This document shows, one piece after another, positions 1 through 5,431 of a DNA stretch of 11,162 bases; positions within the stretch are counted from its first letter, which is position 1, and each line of letters begins with the position of its first letter. The DNA lies in the NCBI RefSeq assembly GCF_938040765.1, contig NZ_CALIAA010000317.1, forward strand, positions 1-11,162, read 5' to 3'. Both the position numbers and the translations under genes were made by a program. The notes below the pieces were generated by a model. It saw only the letters and a list, made by a program, of their open reading frames with translations, did not search any database and was not told where the DNA came from. Origin of the DNA: an uncultured Fretibacterium sp. (lineage in GTDB: Bacteria > Synergistota > Synergistia > Synergistales > Aminobacteriaceae).

Positions 1-452
1 GATATTGTCCATTGGCCTCTCTTGGGGAACAGGTCATCAAAGCCGTCAAGGGCCTTGAACTTGTGAAAGTTCTGGAAAACGGTATATTGCTGGTCAAAGG
101 CATCCATGAGGCGATAGTTCTTGCGGAGTCTCGTGTACTCAAGGTGTTCCTTTAGGAGACGGAGGCAGATAGAGTGGAATGTGCCGACATACATATCGTT
201 GATGTTTGCTGCTATGCCGCGCAGAATCAGCTCATTGGATATGCGCGTGATGAGTTCCTTTGCCGCTTTCTCGGTGAACGTGGCGATGAGAATGCTCTCA
301 GGCTTAACGCCGCGCTCCTCAATGAGGTAGAGAGTGCGCTGGACGAGGGTATAGGTTTTTCCCGTCCCCGGCCCTGCCGTTATCAGGACAGGCCCGTCCG
401 AGGCGGCTATGGCCTCCCGTTGGGCTGAGTTTGCGTTGCCAAAGTCGAACAT
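1..452 (-). CDS. UvrD/Rep-like superfamily 1 ATP-dependent DNA helicase, N-terminal part (3' end outside window)
   Basis: Reading the minus strand from the ATG at 452 gives about 150 codons without a stop, running off the window. The protein begins MFDFGNANSAQREAI, a Q-motif-like start of SF1A helicases. It continues with a Walker A box GPGTGKT (about residues 27-33), motif Ia ATFTEKAAKEL (about 58-68) and the motif Ib-like GTFHSICLRLL (about 89-99), all in the UvrD/Rep/PcrA order. Such enzymes unwind DNA 3' to 5' using ATP. A GGAGG ribosome binding site lies at 459-463, six bases before the ATG. Codon use is less GC-rich than in the ribosomal operon, which suggests an accessory origin. The visible part cannot show whether this is housekeeping UvrD/PcrA or a defence or mobile-element helicase with a C-terminal nuclease domain. 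The closeness to an IS favours the latter weakly. The family is certain, the role is not. Confidence 0.9.
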   Translation of the reverse strand, partial: MFDFGNANSAQREAIAASDGPVLITAGPGTGKTYTLVQRTLYLIEERGVKPESILIATFTEKAAKELITRISNELILRGIAANINDMYVGTFHSICLRLLKEHLEYTRLRKNYRLMDAFDQQYTVFQNFHKFKALDGFDDLFPKRGQWTI

Positions 453-496
453 ATCTATCCTCCCCTACCTCTGAATTTACAGTAACTTAGGTCGTG

Positions 497-946
497 TTAA
501 CACAAAAGCAAGAAGTCGACAACAAAAGCAAAAAGCAGGAATCCCAAGAAAATAACATCCAACTTATCGTAGCGCGTAGCAATGCGACGAAACCTTTTAA
601 CCCTGCAGAAAAGACGCTCGACCTCGTTCCGTCTCTTGTAAAGCTCTGCATCATACCGCCAGGGTTTCTTCGCGTTGCTCTTGGGCGGAACGACCGGCTC
701 CAACCCGCATTCTTCCGCAAGACGACGTGTTGCCACCCCACAATAAGCCTTATCCATCAACAACTTGCATCCGGGGGGCAACACCTCCCTCAGCATCTCT
801 ATCAACTTGCGGCCTTCCGGGCCATCATGGGCATTGCCGGGCGAGAGATGAAAAATCAACGGACAGTCGGGACCCGCGGCAACCAGATGAATCTTGGTGG
901 TCCATCCTCCCCGGGACTTTCCGATAGATTGAGGTCCCCCTTTTTT
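497..946 (-). CDS. IS5-family transposase, second frame (OrfB, made by -1 frameshift)
   Basis: The C-terminal half of the transposase is open from the slippery site at 946 to the TAA at 497-499. After the shift the protein reads through GGWTTKIHLVAAGPDCP, a typical IS5 segment. It then carries the second catalytic aspartate in LLMDKAYCG and the catalytic glutamate in RRNEVERLFCRVKRFRRIATRYDKL. The first aspartate is in OrfA, so the joined protein has the full DDE triad and looks active. An internal ATG at 859 could start a shorter product, but no ribosome binding site supports it. No internal stop or extra frameshift is visible, which suggests recent arrival. Confidence 0.85.
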   Translation of the reverse strand, partial: KKGGPQSIGKSRGGWTTKIHLVAAGPDCPLIFHLSPGNAHDGPEGRKLIEMLREVLPPGCKLLMDKAYCGVATRRLAEECGLEPVVPPKSNAKKPWRYDAELYKRRNEVERLFCRVKRFRRIATRYDKLDVIFLGFLLFAFVVDFLLLC

Positions 947-1266
947 AAAGCCCCTGTCCCATCAGGATGGACCTTGACACAGGAACTGTCCAGACATACC
1001 GCTTCAAGTCTCATGCGGAGAAGACGCTCGTGCTGCAGGCGTTCAAAAACCCTGTCCAAAACACCGGACTTGTACCATCGGCTCATGCGCATGTAGATAG
1101 TATGCCAGTTCCCGAACCTTTCCGGGAGCCTCCTCCATTTGCACCCATTTTCCATGACATACAGAATGGCATTGAGCACCTTAAGGTTGTCGTAAGCGAC
1201 ATTGCCTCGATGGACGGGGAAACAATCCGCTATACGCTCGTATTGCACCTGGCTGATCTTCATCAT
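856..1266 (-). CDS. IS5-family transposase, first frame (OrfA)
   Basis: This is the N-terminal half of the transposase. It runs from MMKISQVQYERIADCFPV, has the IS5-type region NAILYVMENGCKWRRLPERFGNW, and includes the first catalytic aspartate in CLDSSCVKVHPDG. Adjacent ATGs at 1266 and 1263 match the usual family start. An in-frame ATG at 1317 would extend into the terminal repeat and is less likely. No good ribosome binding site is visible, typical of poorly expressed transposases. Read alone, the frame continues past the frameshift site into a tail with no family resemblance and stops at 856-858 (136 aa). The functional product is expected from a minus-1 frameshift at 940-946 into OrfB, giving about 256 aa, a normal length for the IS427 group. 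Confidence 0.85.
   Translation of the reverse strand: MMKISQVQYERIADCFPVHRGNVAYDNLKVLNAILYVMENGCKWRRLPERFGNWHTIYMRMSRWYKSGVLDRVFERLQHERLLRMRLEAVCLDSSCVKVHPDGTGALKKGDLNLSESPGEDGPPRFIWLPRVPTVR
940..946 (-). promoter_or_regulatory. Programmed -1 ribosomal frameshift site (A_AAA_AAG)
   Basis: On the minus strand the OrfA frame passes through A AAA AAG followed by GGGG. This is the X_XXY_YYZ heptamer that is most efficient for minus-1 slippage in bacteria (known from dnaX and several IS elements). Shifting back one base here joins OrfA to OrfB exactly where the conserved IS5 protein continues. The site and both frames are seen in the sequence; its use in the cell is inferred. No stimulatory pseudoknot or upstream Shine-Dalgarno was established. 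Confidence 0.75.
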
Positions 1267-1320
1267 GCGACTATTTTGACATATCTTGACCAATTTAACA
1301 ATATCTTGAGTGAACAAACC

Positions 1321-1559
1321 CTAGCAACTTGACAAAGTAGGTTGGAAACGTTGTCTGCAACATCATTCGGTTCTCCTAGAATCTCCTGAGCCTTCTCGAT
1401 GGAGGTGCCCGGTCTCAAGGACATCAATGTCTCATAGATCTCCCTGCCGCTGCGAGAGGAAATCGGCTCCTCTTGAAAAAGAAACTGTTTCGCAAGCAAA
1501 AAAACGAGAGCAAACAAAAACAGACCTGCAAGCCCCGCATAAAGTCTCTTCCGGTTCAT
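1321..1559 (-). pseudogene. Small membrane-anchored protein gene interrupted by the IS element
   Basis: The frame starts at ATG 1559 behind a clear GGAGG (spacing six). It encodes a short basic N-terminus, one hydrophobic segment (about residues 8-27, LYAGLAGLFLFALVFLLA) and a soluble part with SLRPGTSIEKAQEILGEPND. That last motif resembles the 'pG(m/t)..e.v...LG.P' pattern of BamE/SmpA-like small periplasmic proteins. The frame meets the IS at 1320-1324 and then reads IS sequence until a stop at 1263-1265. If the IS is removed with one target copy, the frame continues on the far side as VAKLL and meets TAA, so the original protein may have been about 82 aa. Alternatively the original 3' part was lost. 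It follows the membrane protein ending at 1591 by 31 bp, probably in one operon. The function is not recognised. Confidence 0.6.
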
Positions 1560-1590
1560 CCGTCTCCTCCTCTCATCCGTTAGGGCTCTT

Positions 1591-1959
1591 CTACAGCCAC
1601 GTGGATGGGTGACGCGGGTCGCACATCAGGAAACTCGAGGGCATGATCAAGCCCAGCCCCAAAACGACCGCCGGAATAAAAAAGTAAACCCCGGGAAGAT
1701 CGTTCATCCAGAACCAGAGCCCCATCGAAACGGCGAGGGGAAATAAAAAGGCTATCCGATTCGCCGTCCCCATCTCCACCACCCCCAACATTCCCAGGGC
1801 GAGGCTCAGGAACCACCCGAACGCGATCGACACAAGAAAGCCCACGATCCACCAGGCACTTTCGGAGAAAAACATCAACGGCCCGCCACCGATCAAAGCC
1901 AACACCAGGCGTCCCCATTTTTTCTCAGAGGAAAGCACAAGGGCAAGAAAGTTCATCAT
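1591..1959 (-). CDS. Hypothetical small integral membrane protein
   Basis: A 122-aa protein with no family I recognise. It has about four hydrophobic segments: around residues 17-31 (RLVLALIGGGPLMFF), 36-60 (a tryptophan-rich helix AWWIVGFLVSIAFGWFLSL), 68-84 (RIAFLFPLAVSMGLWFWM) and 89-107 (GVYFFIPAVVLGLGLIM). It ends in a short polar tail. Two adjacent ATGs (1959, 1956) follow a strong AAGGAGG at 1964-1970; the second has the better spacing. The ribosome binding site lies only 12 nt downstream of the T-tract of an intrinsic terminator, so expression probably depends on read-through or an unseen start of transcription inside the hairpin region. The next gene, with start at 1559, is likely co-transcribed and is broken by the IS. 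Confidence 0.7.
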   Translation of the reverse strand: MMNFLALVLSSEKKWGRLVLALIGGGPLMFFSESAWWIVGFLVSIAFGWFLSLALGMLGVVEMGTANRIAFLFPLAVSMGLWFWMNDLPGVYFFIPAVVLGLGLIMPSSFLMCDPRHPSTWL

Positions 1960-1982
1960 GCAGCCTCCTTCCCATAGATGAC

Positions 1983-2015
1983 AAAAAAATGAAAAGCAGC
2001 TTTCCCTGCTGCTTC
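1983..2015 (-). terminator. Intrinsic terminator, possible attenuator of the membrane-protein operon
   Basis: On the minus strand AAGCAGC (2008-2014) pairs with GCTGCTT (1994-2000), plus a G-T wobble, around a 7-nt loop. It is followed by TTTTCA and seven T (1983-1989). The hairpin and tail are textbook. It either ends a transcript coming from the araC side or an RNA made within 2016-2380, or it acts as a switchable attenuator, because the next gene's Shine-Dalgarno begins 12 nt further on. Confidence 0.8.
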
Positions 2016-2380
2016 AAGGCGGGCCGCTCCGCGCTCGTCCGCAGGAATGCGCAGCTTGCGCAGGTCCGCGCGCCGCTCCCGACAGCCCTTCCGAGTTCCA
2101 AGCTATTCCATTCACAAAACGGGATTCCAACCCCTGCTCCGTTTTCATTGAAACACAAACAGACATACCTGTAAAGGACTCGGAACAGTCCTCTGCAGCG
2201 CATGTCTGGGCGTGGAGAGATTTCCTTTCGATTTTTGCCGTACCCCGGGCAGCCGAACCGGGCGCGGGAATGGAGGATGAGGTGATGTCATGGAAAGGAG
2301 GGGAGAAAAGAGAGATAAAGCCGCGAGGGGTCCGAAAACGCTTTTCCGTCCGACGCGGGAGGCGGAGTGTCCTCGGAGCC
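2016..2380 (-). other. Gene-free stretch with several hairpins: candidate structured leader RNA or small RNA
   Basis: No convincing gene lies here. Reading the minus strand there are three separate hairpins before the terminator. First, AGACAT...ATGTCT (2161-2207) encloses CTG/CAG and AGGACT/AGTCCT around a six-base loop. Second, AAAACGG pairs with CCGTTTT (2116-2145). Third, TGCGCA-AGC-TGCGCA (2048-2062). A motif TGGAA recurs three times between 2097 and 2130. I could not match it to a known riboswitch, T-box, 6S or SRP RNA consensus. No clear promoter was found, and the part next to araC (2210-2380) shows only weak GC-rich palindromes. Confidence 0.45.
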
Positions 2381-3430
2381 CTACCCTTTGACCCCGCCGG
2401 GACTGCAGCCGTACTTTCTCTTGAACGCCCGGGAAAAGCTGCTGGCGTCGCCGTAGCCTACGCACGACGCCGTCTCCGCCACACCCCGGCCGAGCTCCAG
2501 CAGCCTCCGCGCCGCGCTCATGCGCCGGTCCAGGATGTAGGAATGTACGGGCAGGCCATAGGCGCGTTTGAACGCCCGCTTCAGCGAGCACTCGTTGATG
2601 TGTCCGTGGCGGGCCAAATCTTTTATGGAGACGGGACGGGAGATGTCCGCGTCGATCATGGCCTTCACCCGCTCCAGGGCCTGACGCTCCGTCCGTGAGA
2701 GGCGATCCCGGTCATGCCCGAGGGAGCCGGAACGGGCCTGTTCCAGGATCAGCGAGAACAGCTCCATGGCCTTCGCCTCCATGTAGAGGAGCCGCAGGTC
2801 CCCGCACAGGGGACAGTCCTGCAGGTCTCCCAGCACCCGCCGCACGGCATCGGTCAGGACGAACGTCCGCCCGGTATAGCCGCGGCCCGCTTCGAGGCCA
2901 AACCCCGGCCCGTCGCCGATAAACCGGCGCAGTTGCTCCGAGGGGACCGACAGGCTGATCCCCATGCTCCGGCATCCGGGAGTCAGCGTCATGGATTCCA
3001 CGGCCTCGCGGACCCGCAGGACGACGAAACGGTCGGGGCCAATCGTCCACTCCGCTCCGCTGAGCTCCTCCGACCAGAAGAGCTCGCCGAAAAGGGAGAA
3101 ATAAAGGGTATAGGCGTCCCCGGTCGTGCTCATGGACAGACGCGTCCTGCGATCGGACCGTGCGTCCTCCCAACTGACCTCCATGAAATTATCGAGAAAG
3201 GCGCGCCGGAACTCGCCCTCGAGCCCTTCCCCCGAGATGCGGCAACAGCGCTCCTCGGGAGAGGACGGCGTTTGGAGAAAAGCCGAAAAACGATCCGCCA
3301 GGCGATTCAAACGCGCATCGCGACACAATATTTTACGGCACAGCCATCTTCGGCCCATCACAAACCCGCTCCTCGAAAAGGAAACTCGGCCCCGCAAGGC
3401 CTCAAACTCCAGGGAGGCGCCGCTCGGCAC
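2381..3430 (-). CDS. AraC-family transcriptional regulator (PchR-like)
   Basis: A 349-aa DNA-binding regulator. The C-terminal third is a classic AraC domain with two helix-turn-helix units: SIKDLARHGHINECSLKRAF, then GVAETASCVGYGDASSFSRAFKRKYG, which carries the family signature. Just before it, LRLLYMEAKAMELFSLILEQ matches the linker helix seen in PchR-type regulators, which sense siderophores or other small ligands. The N-terminal part is a presumed ligand-binding domain without recognisable binding residues. A GTG at 3430 gives the longest frame, with GAGGTG at 3441-3446. A downstream pair GTG 3361/ATG 3358 follows GAGGAG and is a serious alternative start. The gene begins 19 bp after the miaB stop, so it is probably co-transcribed with miaB. 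Its target genes are not in this window, unless it acts on the membrane operon downstream. Confidence 0.9.
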   Translation of the reverse strand: MPSGASLEFEALRGRVSFSRSGFVMGRRWLCRKILCRDARLNRLADRFSAFLQTPSSPEERCCRISGEGLEGEFRRAFLDNFMEVSWEDARSDRRTRLSMSTTGDAYTLYFSLFGELFWSEELSGAEWTIGPDRFVVLRVREAVESMTLTPGCRSMGISLSVPSEQLRRFIGDGPGFGLEAGRGYTGRTFVLTDAVRRVLGDLQDCPLCGDLRLLYMEAKAMELFSLILEQARSGSLGHDRDRLSRTERQALERVKAMIDADISRPVSIKDLARHGHINECSLKRAFKRAYGLPVHSYILDRRMSAARRLLELGRGVAETASCVGYGDASSFSRAFKRKYGCSPGGVKG

Positions 3431-3449
3431 TCGAGCCTATCACCTCAAA

Positions 3450-4769
3450 CTACGATCCTGCAATCTCCCCGTGCAGGCACCAGGACTCCGCCTCGGTGAT
3501 CCTCACGTCGACGAATTTTCCCAGCAGTTCTTCGCCGCCGGGGAAGAGCGTCACCTTGTCCGTGGAGGTCCGGCCCTGCAGGAGCCCCTCGCCCTTCGGC
3601 GCAGGCGCATCCGCCAGAACCCGAAAGGTCCGCCCCACCAGCGCCTCGTTGATCGAGAGCGTGATGGCGTCCTGTACCGCATTGATGCGGGTCAGGCGGG
3701 AGAGACGCACCTCCTGGGGCAGCGCTCCGGGCATGTTCGCCGCGGGTGTGCCCGTACGTTCGGAGTAGGCCGCCGTGTGGACGAGGTCGAACCGGATTTC
3801 CTCCAGGGCCGATACGGACGCCTCGAAGTCCTCCTCCGTCTCGCCGGGGAACCCCACGATCAGGTCGCTGGTCAGGCCCAGCTCGGGAAGCGCCCTCCGC
3901 ACCATCCGGACTTTTTCGAGGTACTCCGCGCGCGTGTATTTCCGGTTCATGAGCTTCAGGATGCGGTCGCTCCCCGCCTGGATCGGCAGGTTCAGGGAGG
4001 GGCAGACGGTGCGCTCCCCGGCCATGACCTCCACGATGTCCTCGGTAAAATCCTGCGGCAGCGACGTGACGAAGCGGACGAGGTCGAGGCCGTCGATCCG
4101 CGCGACGTCGCGCAGCAGGGAAGCGAACGTCGTTCCGTCCGAAAAGTCCTTGCCGTAGCTGTTGACGTTCTGCCCCAGCAGGGTGACCTCCCGCACGCCG
4201 CTCGTCACGAGCAGGCGCACCTCGCGCAGGATGTCCTCCGCGGGGCGCGACAGGAAGCGCCCGCGCACGTAGGGGACGATGCAGTAGGTACAGAAGTTGT
4301 CGCAGCCGTGCGCAATGGTCACGTAGGCCCGCCAGGGGTTCTCGCGCCGGGCGGTGAACTCGTCCAGATCGAAGAAATCCCGCGGGTCGTCGTCCAGCAG
4401 ATCGACGCGCGCTCCGTCCCGCATCACGCGCTCCAGACCGTCGGGCAGAAGACCGATATGCCGCGGCCCGGAGACGAGCCTGACCCAGGGGAAACGGGAG
4501 AGCGCACGCCTGCCCAGACTCTGGGCGATGCAGCCCGTCAGGGCGACGACGGGTCGGCGCCTGCTGCTCCAGGCATCCGCGTAACGCCCCAGCTCGCTCC
4601 AGACCTTCTGCTCCGCCTTGCCCCGGATGCTGCACCCCGTGACGACGACCAGGTCGGCCTCCGCCTCCTTCGTATCCTCCCAGCCCCTGCGCACCAGTGC
4701 CGTCCGCACCCGGTCACTGTCGTAGACGTTCATCTGACAGCCGTAAACCTTCATATGAAAACGGTACAC
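3450..4769 (-). CDS. miaB: tRNA-2-methylthio-N6-dimethylallyladenosine synthase MiaB
   Basis: This radical-SAM methylthiotransferase converts i6A37 to ms2i6A37 in tRNAs that read UNN codons. The N-terminal UPF0004 domain has its three cluster cysteines (C11 in YGCQMN, C46 in TGCSIRGKAEQK, C80 in LTGCIAQ). The radical-SAM motif CDNFCTYC supplies C156, C160 and C163. The following VPYVRGR and LLGQNVNSYG are MiaB-specific, arguing against RimO and MtaB. A TRAM domain ends the 439-aa protein. I chose GTG at 4769 because GGAGG (4776-4780) lies six bases upstream and the resulting start (MYRFHMKVYGCQMN) matches the family. The ATG at 4754 would be 21 bases from that site, and the longer frame to 4868 runs through the terminator. 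The upstream neighbour rplS is separated by two terminator-like hairpins, so the gene has its own promoter or a read-through-dependent leader. Confidence 0.96.
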   Translation of the reverse strand: MYRFHMKVYGCQMNVYDSDRVRTALVRRGWEDTKEAEADLVVVTGCSIRGKAEQKVWSELGRYADAWSSRRRPVVALTGCIAQSLGRRALSRFPWVRLVSGPRHIGLLPDGLERVMRDGARVDLLDDDPRDFFDLDEFTARRENPWRAYVTIAHGCDNFCTYCIVPYVRGRFLSRPAEDILREVRLLVTSGVREVTLLGQNVNSYGKDFSDGTTFASLLRDVARIDGLDLVRFVTSLPQDFTEDIVEVMAGERTVCPSLNLPIQAGSDRILKLMNRKYTRAEYLEKVRMVRRALPELGLTSDLIVGFPGETEEDFEASVSALEEIRFDLVHTAAYSERTGTPAANMPGALPQEVRLSRLTRINAVQDAITLSINEALVGRTFRVLADAPAPKGEGLLQGRTSTDKVTLFPGGEELLGKFVDVRITEAESWCLHGEIAGS

Positions 4770-4795
4770 ACTCAACCTCCAGCTTCCTGCCGAGC

Positions 4796-4826
4796 ACAAA
4801 AAACGACTGTATATACAAAAAACGAC
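4796..4826. repeat. 12-bp tandem direct repeat ACAAAAAACGAC upstream of miaB
   Basis: ACAAAAAACGAC occurs at 4796-4807 and again at 4815-4826, separated by TGTATAT (period 19 bp, nearly two helical turns). One copy forms the T-tract and part of the stem of the terminator-like hairpin. The spacing on one face of the helix could suit a regulator; no factor can be named. Confidence 0.6.
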
Positions 4827-4844
4827 GTTCCCGGAGGAGCGTCG
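4817..4844 (-). terminator. Terminator-like hairpin in the miaB leader
   Basis: On the minus strand CGACG (4840-4844) pairs with CGTCG (4823-4827). One mismatch follows, then TCC/GGA around a four-base loop, and six T come directly after (4817-4822). The stem is short but the T-tract is good. It lies 48 nt before the miaB start and some 120 nt after the stronger rplS terminator, so it may be a second stop for the ribosomal operon or an attenuator of miaB. Confidence 0.55.
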
Positions 4845-4959
4845 CAGGCTCGCAAAACCAAAATCCACACAAACAAAAGGGCATCCGGCCGATCCGCACG
4901 CCTTTCACGCCAGCAGTACCATCATATCACATTGGGCCCCTCAGGACGGCGTCGGCCCA

Positions 4960-4998
4960 AAACGGACAAAGCCCCGCCAAGAAGGCGAGGCTTTGTCC
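4960..4998 (-). terminator. Intrinsic terminator of the ylxM-ffh...rplS operon
   Basis: GGACAAAGCCCCGCC (4964-4978) and GGCGAGGCTTTGTCC (4984-4998) form a 15-bp stem with one mismatch and a five-base loop. Read on the minus strand it starts 22 nt after the rplS stop and is followed by GTTTTGGG. The stem is very stable although the T-run is short. Confidence 0.85.
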
Positions 4999-5020
4999 CT
5001 GGGATGACCCCCGAAACGAA

Positions 5021-5374
5021 CTAATCGAACTCGCGGCGCTCCTTGATGCGCGCGGCCTTGCCGCTCAGCTTACGGAGATAGTAGAGCTTGGCGCGGCGCA
5101 CCTTGCCCAGGCGCTTGACCTCGATCTTCTCGATGGAGGGGCAGTGCAGGGGGAAGATCCTCTCCACGCCGACGCCGTTCGAGATCTTGCGGACGGTAAA
5201 GGTCTCGCTCAAGCCCCCATGCTGCCGTCCGATCACGATCCCCTCGAAAACCTGGATGCGCTCGCGGACGCCCTCCTTGACCTTCACATGGACGCGAAGG
5301 GTATCGCCGGGGCGAAACTCCGGTACCCCCTCCGTCTTGAAATATTTCTTCTCCACAAGGTTCAATATATTCAC
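5021..5374 (-). CDS. rplS: 50S ribosomal protein L19
   Basis: A 117-aa protein of normal L19 length, positioned at the 30S-50S interface of the ribosome. The family pattern is clear: FRPGDTLRVHVKVKEG, RIQVFEGIVIGRQHGG, TFTVRKISNGVGVERIFPLHCPSIEKIEV and the basic tail VRRAKLYYLRKLSGKAARIKE. The start is GTG at 5374. A GGAGG lies ten bases upstream, and the nearby out-of-frame ATG stops after three codons. It is the last gene of the operon, 57 bp after trmD, and is followed by a strong terminator. The trmD-rplS order is widespread in bacteria. Confidence 0.98.
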   Translation of the reverse strand: MNILNLVEKKYFKTEGVPEFRPGDTLRVHVKVKEGVRERIQVFEGIVIGRQHGGLSETFTVRKISNGVGVERIFPLHCPSIEKIEVKRLGKVRRAKLYYLRKLSGKAARIKERREFD

Positions 5375-5431
5375 TTTCGCATTTCCTCCTTTAAGGAAAA
5401 CAGTTTTCGTTTCATTGAGCTCATTCTCCGT

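Larger units (their letters stand above)
487..1324 (-). mobile_element. IS5-family (IS427-like group) insertion sequence, complete
   Basis: An element of about 830 bp carries a two-frame DDE transposase. The left end reads GGTCGTGTTAACAC (490-503). The right end, read inward on the minus strand from 1320, is GGTTTGTTCACTC. The two match with small gaps (GGT, TGTT, CAC shared) and act as imperfect terminal inverted repeats. The flanks are TTAG (487-490) and CTAG (1321-1324). Both fit the YTAR target preference of IS5-family elements, but they differ at one base, so a perfect target duplication is not present. The orfB stop codon lies inside the left terminal repeat, a compact arrangement common in such elements. 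The exact ends are uncertain by a few bases. Confidence 0.8.

Noticed and set aside
494..1096. Plus-strand open frame of 200 codons over the IS
   Set aside because: Antisense to the two-frame DDE transposase, which has the catalytic residues and frameshift site.
1925..2203. Possible 92-aa minus-strand protein in the gene-free stretch
   Set aside because: It runs through the terminator and hairpins into the next gene's ribosome binding site, has no motif, and its cysteine/arginine-rich composition looks random.
2016..2220. 6S RNA or SRP RNA gene upstream of the 1983-2015 terminator
   Set aside because: No long single stem with central bubble (6S) and no conserved SRP tetraloop region GGTC...GGAAG...AGCAGCC could be found.
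3126..5024. Very long plus-strand open frame (632 codons)
   Set aside because: It lies antisense to miaB and the AraC-type regulator, both with unmistakable domains, and its protein is Arg/Pro/Gly-rich low-complexity typical of the complement of high-GC genes.
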